A DNA stretch of 64,000 bases, from positions 4,464,001-4,528,000 of the forward strand of contig NZ_LT629971.1 of the NCBI RefSeq assembly GCF_900108565.1. The letters are read 5' to 3'. Origin of the DNA: Mycolicibacterium rutilum (GTDB taxonomy: Bacteria > Actinomycetota > Actinomycetes > Mycobacteriales > Mycobacteriaceae). The position numbers and the translations under genes are program-made. Shown here piece after piece: positions 26,857-35,087 of the stretch; positions within the stretch are counted from its first letter, which is position 1; each line of letters opens with the position of its first letter. The notes beneath the pieces were generated by a model. The model was given only the letters and a program-made list of their open reading frames with translations. It was not told the origin of the DNA and searched no databases.

Positions 26857-28038
26857 TCAGAGCGAATGCGCTCCGCCGCCGTCGGCGCGCGCCGGCGGGG
26901 GCCCGCTGATCTGTTGCGGCGGCGCGTACCCCGGACCGTCGACCGGAGTGCGTGCCTCGGCCTCGGCCTTGGCCACCGCGCGGGCGATCTCGGGGTCGGT
27001 CTCGGTGTTGAACCAGTCCGAGACCTCGTCGTCGTCGCTCGGGGGCGGGGTGTCGTCGACCGGCGACGGCGTGTACCGGAACACCCCGTCCTCGCCGGGC
27101 GCGCCGAGCAGTTTGGTGAAACCCTGCAGCGCCGAACCGAAGTCGCTGGGCACCAGCCACACCTTGTTGGCCTCGCCCTTGGCCATCTGCGGCAGCGTCT
27201 GCAGGTACTGGTAGGCCAGCATCTCCGGCGTCGGCCTGCCCGCCTTGATCGCGGCGAACGTCTTCTCGATGGCCTTGGCCTGCCCCTGGGCCTGCAGGTA
27301 CGCGGCGGCGCGCTCGCCCTGGGCGCGCAGCATCCGCGACTGGCGGTCGGCCTCGGCGGCCAGGATCGCCGCCTGCTTGGCGCCCTCGGCGGCCAGGATC
27401 TGCGCCTGCTTCTGGCCCTCGGCCTGCTTGATCGCCGCTTCGCGGCTGCCCTCGGCGGTCAGGATCATCGCGCGCTTCTCGCGGTCGGCGCGCATCTGCT
27501 TTTCCATCGAGTCCTGGATCGACGGCGGCGGGTCGATGCTGCGCAGTTCGACGCGCGCCACGCGCAGTCCCCAGCGGCCGGTGGCCTCGTCGAGCACCCC
27601 GCGCAGCTGGCCGTTGATGGAGTCGCGGGAGGTCAGCGTCTGCTCGAGCGTCATGCCGCCGACGACGTTGCGCAGCGTCGTGGTGGTCAGCTGCTCGACG
27701 CCGACGATGTAGTTGCTGATCTGATAGACCGCGGCCTGCGGGTTGGTGACCTGGAAGTAGACGACGGTGTCGATGTTGACGGTCAGGTTGTCCTCGGTGA
27801 TCACCGGCTGCGGCGGGAACGACACCACCCGCTCGCGCAGGTCCACCCTGGCGCGGATCTTGTCGATGAACGGCAGCAGCAGCGTCAGTTGACCGGACAC
27901 GGTCTTGCTGTAGCGGCCCAGCCGTTCGATCACCGCGGCCTCGGCCTGCGGGATCAGCGCGATCGACTTCGCGACGATGATGGCGGCGAACACCACCAGC
28001 ACGCCGACGAGTATCAGGCCGGCGACGGCACCTTCCAT
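26857..28038 (-). CDS. SPFH/Band 7 stomatin-like protein
   Basis: 393 residues. One N-terminal transmembrane helix (about residues 3-25) is followed by a Band 7 domain (about 27-200), including AVIERLGRYSKTV and GGMTLEQTLTSRD. A long Ala/Glu/Lys/Gln-rich coiled coil comes next (about 205-280) and then an acidic proline-rich tail. Stomatins oligomerise into membrane-bound rings that organise microdomains and associate with NfeD partners. The NfeD gene is 29 bp upstream in the same operon. The ATG at 28038 has a GAGGAGGA ribosome site. Confidence 0.93.
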   Translation of the reverse strand: MEGAVAGLILVGVLVVFAAIIVAKSIALIPQAEAAVIERLGRYSKTVSGQLTLLLPFIDKIRARVDLRERVVSFPPQPVITEDNLTVNIDTVVYFQVTNPQAAVYQISNYIVGVEQLTTTTLRNVVGGMTLEQTLTSRDSINGQLRGVLDEATGRWGLRVARVELRSIDPPPSIQDSMEKQMRADREKRAMILTAEGSREAAIKQAEGQKQAQILAAEGAKQAAILAAEADRQSRMLRAQGERAAAYLQAQGQAKAIEKTFAAIKAGRPTPEMLAYQYLQTLPQMAKGEANKVWLVPSDFGSALQGFTKLLGAPGEDGVFRYTPSPVDDTPPPSDDDEVSDWFNTETDPEIARAVAKAEAEARTPVDGPGYAPPQQISGPPPARADGGGAHSL

Positions 28039-28067
28039 GACTTCCTCCTCATCGCGCCCAGTGGTCT

Positions 28068-28499
28068 CTAGGCGAGCTTTTGGACGACGGCGGTGGCGCC
28101 GTCGATGTGGACGACGGTGACGTTGTCGCCCGGTTCGTAGATGTCGCTCTCGTTGAGCGGCCGGGCGGTCCAGACCTCACCGTCGAGTTTGACCTGTCCT
28201 TCGTGGCGCGCGACCCGGTCGAGCACCAGCGCGGTCTTGCCCTCCAACGCCTTCGCCGGGTCCGGCAGCCCGGTGCCCGACCGGAAATGCCTGCGCAGCG
28301 CGGGCCGCACCAACACCAGCAGCAGCACCGACACCACCGCGAACACCGCACCGTGAATCCACAGATCGTCGAAGATCAGGCTCGACCCCGCCGCGGCGAG
28401 CGCCCCGCCGCCGAGCATGAGCAGGAACAGGTCACCGGTCAGGGCTTCGGCCCCGGCGAGGGCCAGCGCGGCGATGAGCCAGAGCAGCGCAGCGGGCAT
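28068..28499 (-). CDS. NfeD-like membrane protein (OB-fold)
   Basis: 143 residues. Three hydrophobic helices fill residues 3-75, followed by a soluble NfeD C-terminal OB domain (about 85-140) with GQVKLDGEVWTARPLNE, the typical barrel strand. NfeD proteins pair with stomatin/SPFH proteins, here encoded directly downstream. The ATG at 28499 (MPAALLWLIA) is used; a start seven codons earlier adds a short charged stretch and seems less likely. Confidence 0.9.
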   Translation of the reverse strand: MPAALLWLIAALALAGAEALTGDLFLLMLGGGALAAAGSSLIFDDLWIHGAVFAVVSVLLLVLVRPALRRHFRSGTGLPDPAKALEGKTALVLDRVARHEGQVKLDGEVWTARPLNESDIYEPGDNVTVVHIDGATAVVQKLA

Positions 28500-28559
28500 G
28501 TCGCCAGCGTAACGTCGCAACCGGCCACATGCGGGCGTAACAACTACACTGCGAGCATC

Positions 28560-29411
28560 ATGTGGTGTCCGAGTGTTTCTTTGACGGTGTGGGCGAATGC
28601 CTGGCTTGCCGGCGCGGCCGCGCCCGACGACGTTCTTGACGCGTTATCGCTATGGGCGCCAAAGCATTCCGTAACGGCGTATGACTCCGTGGCGGCCGGC
28701 CGCACCGGACTTCCGTGGCCGGATCTGCTCGACTCGGGCGCGGTCTCGCTGCTGCAGACGCTGCGCACCGCCGCCGGGCCGGGCCGGACGTCGCCGCCGA
28801 TCGCGCTGGCGCTGCCGGTCCCGGGTGATGTCCGCGGACTGCCTGCGGGCACCCAGTTCCAGCGCGACGCGGTCACCGCGGGTGAGGCGCTGATCGTGTC
28901 CGGCGGCGCGGCCGACCCGATCGGCCTGGTCCCCGATTTCGAGTACGACGAACTCGACGTCGACGACGAGTTCGACCGCGATCCGAGCGCCCTGTCGTGG
29001 ACGGTGTACTCGCTGCCCGTGACGGCGCCCCCGCAGTACATCGACCTCGGTGAGGCCGAATACGAACTGCGTTCGGCGGTCAGGGCTGCCGCCGACGCGC
29101 TGGGCGCGCTGCGCGCCGGCGCCGCCGACATCGACGTCGAGGATCCCCGCGGGCTGGTCGAGGAGATCTTGGAATCCGGTCGCGCGCATCGGCTTCCGGG
29201 CCATGCACCGGACCGCGCGCTGCGTGTCCTGGAGAACGCCGCGCACGTCGACGCGATCATCGCGGTGAGCGCGGAACTGATTCCCTCCGGGCTGGCCAGC
29301 TCCACCCAGGTGCAACTGGCCAGCGATGCACTGCGGCCACTGGGGTCGGTGGTGCGGTCCGCACGGATCGCGGCGGTGACCGCGATCCTGCAGTCGGCCT
29401 GGCGCGGCTAG
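28560..29411 (+). CDS. Conserved mycobacterial hypothetical protein (Rv1486c-like)
   Basis: 283 residues, soluble, rich in Ala, Asp and Leu, without signal peptide or transmembrane helix. An acidic patch (YDELDVDDEFDRD) lies near residues 130-142. It sits in the same place as M. tuberculosis Rv1486c, between nfeD and hemH, with no assigned function. The ATG at 28560 lies 9 nt after a TACACT hexamer (28545-28550), so the leader is very short. Its stop overlaps the convergent hemH stop by 4 bp. Confidence 0.75.
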   Translation: MWCPSVSLTVWANAWLAGAAAPDDVLDALSLWAPKHSVTAYDSVAAGRTGLPWPDLLDSGAVSLLQTLRTAAGPGRTSPPIALALPVPGDVRGLPAGTQFQRDAVTAGEALIVSGGAADPIGLVPDFEYDELDVDDEFDRDPSALSWTVYSLPVTAPPQYIDLGEAEYELRSAVRAAADALGALRAGAADIDVEDPRGLVEEILESGRAHRLPGHAPDRALRVLENAAHVDAIIAVSAELIPSGLASSTQVQLASDALRPLGSVVRSARIAAVTAILQSAWRG

Positions 29412-30406
29412 CCGGCGCAGGCGGGCGTGCACACCACGCCGTCGACCGAAACCCCTTGCAGCGGAGGGGCGTCCGCACCCGCCACCCGGGCCGGGGATCG
29501 GCCTTCGCGCAGCTCGCCGAGCAGATCGGCGGCCACCTTCGCGAGGTCGGCGTTGGGCGTCGCGGCCCGGGCGAACGCCACCCCGGCGTCGCGGGCCTGC
29601 AACCGCAGTTCGTGGTCGAGGTCCCAGACGACTTCGATGTGGTCGGCGACGAACCCGATCGGGCACACCACGACGGCCTCGGTGCCCGACTCGGCCAGCG
29701 TCGCCAGGTGGTCGCCGACATCGGGTTCCAGCCACGGCATCTGCGGCGGCCCCGATCGCGACTGCCACACCTGGTCGTAGTCCGAGTAGCCCGCGGCGGC
29801 GGCGACCAGTTTCGCCGCGTGCGCCACCTGCCGCGCGTAAAGGTCGGTGCCGCAGCGGGACCGGGCCGTGTCGGGGATCGAATGCGCGGTGAACACCAGC
29901 CGCGCGCCCGCGGGCACCGTCTGCGCGGCGGCGGTGACCGCGTCGGCGAACATCTGCACGAACAGCGGATGGTCGAAGTACTGGCGCATTTTGACCAACT
30001 GCGGGGCGTCGGGTCCGGCGGCCTGCCGTCCCCGCGCGATGTCCTCGACGTACTGCGTGCAACTGGAGTACCCGCCCCACGCCGACGTGGTGAACACGGC
30101 GGCCCGGCGGACGCCGTCGTCGCGCATGGCCGCCACCGTGTCCTCGACGTACGGCCGCCAGTTGCGGTTGCCGAAGTAGACGGGCAGATCGATCAGGGTC
30201 CGCAGTTGTTCGATCAGCGCCCGGTTGATGCCGTTGATCGGTGAGATACCGCCGAAGTGCAGATAGTGTTCGGCGACGCCGGCCAGTCGTTCGGGTGGGA
30301 TCCCGCGGCCCCGGGTGACGTTCTCGAGGAACGGCATCACGTCTTCGGGAGCCTCGGGCCCCCCGAAGGACAGCACCAGGACGGCCTGGGGATCCCGGAG
30401 ATCCAT
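29408..30406 (-). CDS. hemH: Ferrochelatase / coproporphyrin ferrochelatase
   Basis: 332 residues. It inserts ferrous iron into a porphyrin; in actinobacteria the substrate is coproporphyrin III (CpfC). The N-terminus AVLVLSFGGPEAPEDVMPFL and the central SAWGGYSSCTQYVEDI are family blocks, and VFTAHSIPDTARSRCGT around residue 180 carries the metal-site histidine. Cysteines typical of a 2Fe-2S-binding actinobacterial enzyme may be those at SSC, RCGT and the C-terminal VCTPACAG. The ATG immediately follows the inhA stop, completing fabG1-inhA-hemH. Confidence 0.95.
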   Translation of the reverse strand: MDLRDPQAVLVLSFGGPEAPEDVMPFLENVTRGRGIPPERLAGVAEHYLHFGGISPINGINRALIEQLRTLIDLPVYFGNRNWRPYVEDTVAAMRDDGVRRAAVFTTSAWGGYSSCTQYVEDIARGRQAAGPDAPQLVKMRQYFDHPLFVQMFADAVTAAAQTVPAGARLVFTAHSIPDTARSRCGTDLYARQVAHAAKLVAAAAGYSDYDQVWQSRSGPPQMPWLEPDVGDHLATLAESGTEAVVVCPIGFVADHIEVVWDLDHELRLQARDAGVAFARAATPNADLAKVAADLLGELREGRSPARVAGADAPPLQGVSVDGVVCTPACAG

Positions 30407-31216
30407 CTAGAGCAACTGGGTGCTGGCGCCGCCGTCGGCGTAGACGACGGTGCCGGTGGTCGCGGGCAGCCAGTCGGACAGCAGCGCGCACACCGTCTTG
30501 GCGACCGGGGTCGGGTCCTTCATGTCCCAGCCGACCGGCGCGCGCTGATCCCAACCCTCCTCGAGCAGGCGCATCTGTTCGCCGGCTTCGGCGCCGAGCG
30601 CGCCGCCGACGATGGCGCTCATCGCCAAGGTCCGGATCGGCCCGGCGGCAACGAGATTGGAGCGCACGCCGTACGGGCCTGCCTCGCGCGCGACGAACCG
30701 GTTGACCGACTCCAGGGCGCTCTTGGCGACGGTCATCCAGTTGTAGGCGGGCATCGCGCGGGTGGGGTCGAAGTCCATGCCGACGATGCTGCCGCCGCGG
30801 TTCATGATCGGCAGCGTCGCCTTGGCCAGCGAGGCGTACGAGAAGGCCGAGATGTGGATGCCCTTGGAGACGTCCTCGTACGGCGCGTCGAAGAACGGGT
30901 TGATGCCCATCCCGGACTGCGGCATGAAGCCGATCGAGTGCACGACTCCGTCGATCTTGTTGCCCTCGCCGATCGCCTCGCCGATACGGCCGGCGAGGGA
31001 GTTGAGGTGTTCCTCGTTCTGCACGTCGAGTTCAAGCAGCGGCGCCGGGTTGGGCAGCCGGTCGGCGATGCGCTGGATCAGCTTCATCCGGTCGAACCCG
31101 GTGAGCACCAGTTCGGCGCCGGCCTCCTGGGCGACCTTGGCGATGTGGAACGCGATCGACGAGTCGGTGATGATCCCCGTGACGAGGATGCGCTTGCCTT
31201 CGAGCAGACCTGCCAT
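30407..31216 (-). CDS. inhA: Enoyl-ACP reductase InhA (FAS-II)
   Basis: 269 residues, same length as the M. tuberculosis enzyme. It reduces trans-2-enoyl-ACP with NADH in mycolic acid elongation and is the target of the isoniazid-NAD adduct and of ethionamide. Catalytic Tyr158 (PAYNWM) and Lys165 are present, as are Ser94 in VVHSIGFMPQ and Ile21 in the cofactor loop SSIAFH. It is the middle gene of fabG1-inhA-hemH, 28 bp after fabG1 with an AGGAGAGAAGG-type ribosome site, and is probably transcribed mainly from the fabG1 promoter. Confidence 0.99.
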   Translation of the reverse strand: MAGLLEGKRILVTGIITDSSIAFHIAKVAQEAGAELVLTGFDRMKLIQRIADRLPNPAPLLELDVQNEEHLNSLAGRIGEAIGEGNKIDGVVHSIGFMPQSGMGINPFFDAPYEDVSKGIHISAFSYASLAKATLPIMNRGGSIVGMDFDPTRAMPAYNWMTVAKSALESVNRFVAREAGPYGVRSNLVAAGPIRTLAMSAIVGGALGAEAGEQMRLLEEGWDQRAPVGWDMKDPTPVAKTVCALLSDWLPATTGTVVYADGGASTQLL

Positions 31217-31244
31217 GTTGAAAGTCCTTCTCTCCTGGTGAGTT

Positions 31245-32009
31245 CTAGTGACCCATGCCCATGCCGCCGTCGACGGGGATCACCGCGCCGGCGATATAGC
31301 TGGCGTCCTCCGACGCCAGGAAGCTGACGGCGCCGGCGACCTCGTCGGCGGTGCCGACGCGTTTGGCCGGGATGAAATCCAGTGCCCCCGCCTGGATTCG
31401 TTCGTCCAGGGCGCGGGTCATCTCGGTGTCGATGTAGCCGGGTGCCACCACGTTGGCGGTGACGTTGGCCTTGGACAGCTCGCGCGAGATCGACCGGGCC
31501 ATGCCGATCAGCCCGGCCTTGGCGGCTGCGTAGTTGGCCTGGTTGCCGATGCCCCACATGCCCGACACCGAGCCGATGAAGATGATCCGGCCGAAGCGCT
31601 TGCGCTGCATGGTGCGCGAGGCTCGCTGGGCGACCCGGAACGCCCCGGTGAGGTTGGCGTTGATGACCTCCTCGAACCGCTCCTCGGTCATCCGCATCAG
31701 GAACGCGTCCTTGGAGATGCCGGCGTTGGACACCAGCACCTCGACCGGCCCCTGGTGCTCCTCGACCTCTTTGAAGGCGCGGTCCACGGCGGCGTTGTCG
31801 GTGACGTCGCACACCACCCCGAACAGTCCCTCGGGGGCACCGGATCCGCGGTGGGTGACGGCGACCTTGTGCCCGTCGGCGGCCAGGCGCTGGGCGATGG
31901 CCAGCCCGATCCCCCGGTTCCCACCGGTCACCAGCACCGAACGCGACACGAACGGCGGACGCCCGCCTCCGGTCTGGCTGGCCGATTCAGGTACTGCAGT
32001 CTCGGTCAT
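31245..32009 (-). CDS. fabG1: 3-oxoacyl-ACP reductase FabG1/MabA (FAS-II)
   Basis: 254 residues, short-chain dehydrogenase using NADPH to reduce 3-ketoacyl-ACP in mycolate synthesis. The nucleotide motif is TGGNRGIG (residues 28-35). The catalytic triad is Ser147, Tyr160 and Lys164, each shifted by 7 from the M. tuberculosis numbering because of a slightly longer N-terminus. The ATG at 32009 follows TAGGTT by 7 nt, giving a leaderless message; the same hexamer drives M. tuberculosis fabG1. It heads the fabG1-inhA-hemH operon. Confidence 0.97.
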   Translation of the reverse strand: MTETAVPESASQTGGGRPPFVSRSVLVTGGNRGIGLAIAQRLAADGHKVAVTHRGSGAPEGLFGVVCDVTDNAAVDRAFKEVEEHQGPVEVLVSNAGISKDAFLMRMTEERFEEVINANLTGAFRVAQRASRTMQRKRFGRIIFIGSVSGMWGIGNQANYAAAKAGLIGMARSISRELSKANVTANVVAPGYIDTEMTRALDERIQAGALDFIPAKRVGTADEVAGAVSFLASEDASYIAGAVIPVDGGMGMGH

Positions 32010-32016
32010 GCCCGCC

Positions 32017-32022
32017 AACCTA
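32017..32022 (-). promoter_or_regulatory. fabG1-inhA operon promoter -10 element
   Basis: TAGGTT preceded by CGA, 7 nt before the ATG at 32009. From memory the M. tuberculosis fabG1 promoter has the same CGATAGGTT core shortly before its start codon, where regulatory variants affecting InhA level are known. Confidence 0.75.
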
Positions 32023-32066
32023 TCGCCTGCACGGCATTCTTAAGAAATCGCCTTAGTCGTGTGGAG

Positions 32067-33077
32067 CTACAGCGGAAGCCGACGGTTCATCAGCAGGCTC
32101 GCCGCGGCGGCCACGGCCGCGACCAGAGCCGCGAGTCGCAGCCACCCGGTGGTCGCCTCGCCCCGCACCGTTTCGTAGCCGATCTGGTCCTGCAGGGTCG
32201 AGTAGACCTTGTTCAGTTCCTCGAGGTTCTCCGCGGTGTAGGACTCGCCGCCGGACAGTTCGGCGATCCGCCGCATCATCTTGTCGTCGACGGGCACCGG
32301 CACGCGCTCGTTGTTGACCTCCACGGTGCCGTTCGGCGTGCCGAACGAGATCGTCGAGATCGGCACGCCCTGGTCCTTAGCGGCGCGCGCCGCGGTGAAC
32401 GCGCCCTTGGGGTTGTCCGGGTTGTTCGGCACCGTCTCCTTGCCGTCTGAGAAGAGCACGATGTGCGCGGGCGGTGGTTCGTCACCGCCGCCGATCACCG
32501 CGCCGACCGTCGAGATCGACGACAGGGACGTGAGGATCGCCTCACCGGTCGCGGTGCGCTCGGCCACCTGGAGGTTGTCGATGGCGCGCCGGCTCGCGTC
32601 GCGGTTCGTCGTGGGCGACACCAGCACCGTCGCGGTGCCCGCGAATGCGATCACCCCGAGGTTGATGCCCGGCGTCAACTCGTCGACGAACTTCTTCGAC
32701 GCCTCCTGCGCGGCGGCCAGCCGGCTGGGCTCGACGTCGGTGGCGTTCATCGACTGCGACACGTCGATCGCCAGCACCACCACCGCGCGGTTGCGCGGCA
32801 ACCGCTGGTCGTGCGTCGGGCCGGCCAACGCAATCGTGCACAGCAGCAACGAGATTGCGAGCAGCGCCGCGGGCACGTGGCGCCACCGGCTGGGCCGGCT
32901 GGTCGCGACGCTCTCGAGCAGTTCGGTGTTGGTGAACTGCTGCAGCCGGCGACGCCTGCGGATCTGGGCGACGACGTACAACGCGACCAGCACCGCGACC
33001 ACGATCAGGAACAGCAGGAACCACCACAGGTGGGTGAACCCCGAAAGCGAGACCGGCCCGAGCAGTGGAATCGTCAT
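32067..33077 (-). CDS. VWA-domain membrane protein (Rv1481-like), copy 1
   Basis: 336 residues. Two N-terminal transmembrane helices (about 16-38 and 69-86) precede a von Willebrand A domain with a complete metal-ion site, DVSQSM (Asp105, Ser107, Ser109), and FSDGKETVP near residue 215. A C-terminal transmembrane helix lies near 312-330. This is the BatA/BatB-like partner of MoxR ATPases. It is last in the moxR1-DUF58-VWA-VWA series and a close paralogue of the gene 13 bp upstream. The ATG at 33077 starts MTIPLLGPVSLSGF, matching the paralogue's N-terminus. Confidence 0.92.
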   Translation of the reverse strand: MTIPLLGPVSLSGFTHLWWFLLFLIVVAVLVALYVVAQIRRRRRLQQFTNTELLESVATSRPSRWRHVPAALLAISLLLCTIALAGPTHDQRLPRNRAVVVLAIDVSQSMNATDVEPSRLAAAQEASKKFVDELTPGINLGVIAFAGTATVLVSPTTNRDASRRAIDNLQVAERTATGEAILTSLSSISTVGAVIGGGDEPPPAHIVLFSDGKETVPNNPDNPKGAFTAARAAKDQGVPISTISFGTPNGTVEVNNERVPVPVDDKMMRRIAELSGGESYTAENLEELNKVYSTLQDQIGYETVRGEATTGWLRLAALVAAVAAAASLLMNRRLPL

Positions 33078-33090
33078 GTCAGCGGTGTCC

Positions 33091-34098
33091 TCAGTTCGGC
33101 AGCCGACGGTTGATGGCCAACGCCGCCAGGGTGGCCAGTGCCAGCGCCAGCGCACCGAGCCGCAGCCAGCCGATGCTCGCGTCGCCCCGGATGGTCTCGT
33201 AACCGATCTGCTGCTGCAGGTTCGCGTAGACCTGCCGTAACTGTTCGAGGCTCGACGCGGTGAACGCGTCGCCGCCGGACAGGTCCGCGATCTTCTTGAG
33301 CATCTCGTCGTCGACCGGCACCGGCTGGCGCTGGTCGTTGATCTCGACGTAGCCGTACGGGGTGCCGAACGAGATCGTCGAGATCGGCACGCCCTGGTCC
33401 TTGGCCGTGCGCGCGGCGGTGTAGGCGCCCTTGGGGTTGTCCGGGTTCGACGGCACCGTCTCCTTGCCGTCGGAGAACAGCACGATGCGCGCGGGCGGCG
33501 GCTCGTCACCGCCGCCGATCACGGCGCCGACCGTCGCGATCGCCTGCAGCGCAGTGAAAATGCCTTCACCGGTGGCGGTGCGGTCGGCGAACTGCAACTT
33601 GTCGATCGCGGCCTTGGTCGCCTCGCGGCCGGTGGTCGGCGAGACCAGCACGGTGGCCGTGCCCGCGTACGAGATCAGCCCGAGGTTGATGCCCGCGGTC
33701 AGCTCGTCGGCGAACTGCTTGGAGGCCTCCTGGGCCGCGGCCATCCGGTTGGGTGAGACGTCGGTGGCCCGCATCGACTGCGACACGTCCATCACCAGCA
33801 TCACCACCGCGCGATTGCGCGGGATGCGCACATCGTGGGTGGGGCCGGCCATCGCGACCGTCAGGAACACCAGCGCGATCACCGTGAGGATGGCGGGCAC
33901 ATGCCGCCAGCGCGACGACCGTTTGGGCGCAACGCTTTCCAATAGCTCCATGTTGGCGAAGCGCAGCATCCGGCGGTGCCGGGCGAGCTGGACCACGATG
34001 TAGAGCCCGACGAGCCCGAGCACGACGAGCAGGAACAGGAAGAACCACGCGTTTTCGAAACCCGACAGGCTCATCGGTCCGAGCAACGGCAATGTCAT
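33091..34098 (-). CDS. VWA-domain membrane protein (Rv1481-like), copy 2
   Basis: 335 residues, same architecture as its downstream neighbour: paired N-terminal helices, MIDAS motif DVSQSM at about residues 104-109, and a C-terminal anchor. The stretch TVGAVIGGGDEPPPA is identical in both copies, and most of the VWA core matches, so this is a tandem duplication. M. tuberculosis has, as I recall, a single copy here. The protein probably sits in the membrane with its VWA domain available for MoxR1-driven assembly; the client is unknown. Confidence 0.92.
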   Translation of the reverse strand: MTLPLLGPMSLSGFENAWFFLFLLVVLGLVGLYIVVQLARHRRMLRFANMELLESVAPKRSSRWRHVPAILTVIALVFLTVAMAGPTHDVRIPRNRAVVMLVMDVSQSMRATDVSPNRMAAAQEASKQFADELTAGINLGLISYAGTATVLVSPTTGREATKAAIDKLQFADRTATGEGIFTALQAIATVGAVIGGGDEPPPARIVLFSDGKETVPSNPDNPKGAYTAARTAKDQGVPISTISFGTPYGYVEINDQRQPVPVDDEMLKKIADLSGGDAFTASSLEQLRQVYANLQQQIGYETIRGDASIGWLRLGALALALATLAALAINRRLPN

Positions 34099-34139
34099 AT
34101 GCGCCTAATCATTTCGATCATCTCCGCGGCCACCGTCAA

Positions 34140-35087
34140 CTAGGCGTGGCCCGCCAGCGCGCCCCGCCTGCGGTTGGCCACGAACCGGACGACGTCGGCG
34201 ATCCAGTCGCGGTCCGTGCGCAGCGTCAGCAGCGGTGCGTCGCAGCGCCGCAATGTCCTGGCGACCTCGGCGCGGTGCGCCCCCGCGGCCCGCTCGAAGT
34301 CGGTGCGCAGCTGCTCGTCGATGGTGAACTCGCGGGTCACCCCGGTCTCGGCGTCCTGCAGCACGACGTCGCCGACGGGCGGCAGTTCGACATCGCGGGG
34401 ATCGAGTATCTCGATGCCGAGCACCTCGTGGCGGCCGGCGATCGCCCGCAGCGGGCGCATCCAGTTGATCGGGCCGAGGAAGTCGCTGATGATCACCGCC
34501 ATGCCGCGCCGGCGCTCGGGCCTGCGCAACGCGTCGATCGCCGCGGCCAGGTCACCGCGCACACCCGCGGGCGCCTTGGGCATGGTCGCGATGGTGCGCA
34601 GCATCTCCTGCTCGTGCATACGGCCCGACAGCGCAGGCACCCGCCGCACCGTGTCGCCGTTGGCGATGACGGCGCCGATCCGGTTGCCGCCGCCGCTGTT
34701 GAGGAACGTGATCGCCGCCGCGGCGGCGACCGCCAGGTCGCGCTTCTCGCAGCCGGTGGTGCCGAAGTCCAGGCTCGCCGACATGTCGACGACCAGCCAG
34801 GTCTCCAATTCCCGGTCGGCGATCATCTGCCGCACGTGCGGATGCGTCGTGCGCGCCGTGACCGACCAGTCCATCCGGCGCACGTCGTCGCCGGGTTGAT
34901 AGAGCCGCGACTCCCCCGGTTCCGAACCCGGGCCGGGCAGCAGTCCCAGGTGGTCGCCGTGCAGCACGCCGTCAAGCTTGCGGCGCACGGTGAGCTCCAG
35001 TTTGCGCAGCGCCGCGCTCAGCGCGGGGTCACGAATCTCCCCGCGCTTGAGCGACGGAAGGTCGACCGCCCGCCGAGAACTGGTCAC
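34140..35087 (-). CDS. DUF58 domain protein (Rv1480-like)
   Basis: 315 residues. The DUF58 core contains YQPGDDVRRMDWSVTARTTHPHVR (about residues 62-85), followed by a VWA-like fold with VVDMSASLDFGTTG (about 98-111) as a degenerate metal site. Such proteins are coded with MoxR ATPases and VWA membrane proteins across bacteria. The GTG at 35087 overlaps the moxR1 TGA by 4 bp, so the two are translationally coupled. A 41-bp gap separates its stop from the VWA genes downstream. Confidence 0.92.
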   Translation of the reverse strand: MTSSRRAVDLPSLKRGEIRDPALSAALRKLELTVRRKLDGVLHGDHLGLLPGPGSEPGESRLYQPGDDVRRMDWSVTARTTHPHVRQMIADRELETWLVVDMSASLDFGTTGCEKRDLAVAAAAAITFLNSGGGNRIGAVIANGDTVRRVPALSGRMHEQEMLRTIATMPKAPAGVRGDLAAAIDALRRPERRRGMAVIISDFLGPINWMRPLRAIAGRHEVLGIEILDPRDVELPPVGDVVLQDAETGVTREFTIDEQLRTDFERAAGAHRAEVARTLRRCDAPLLTLRTDRDWIADVVRFVANRRRGALAGHA

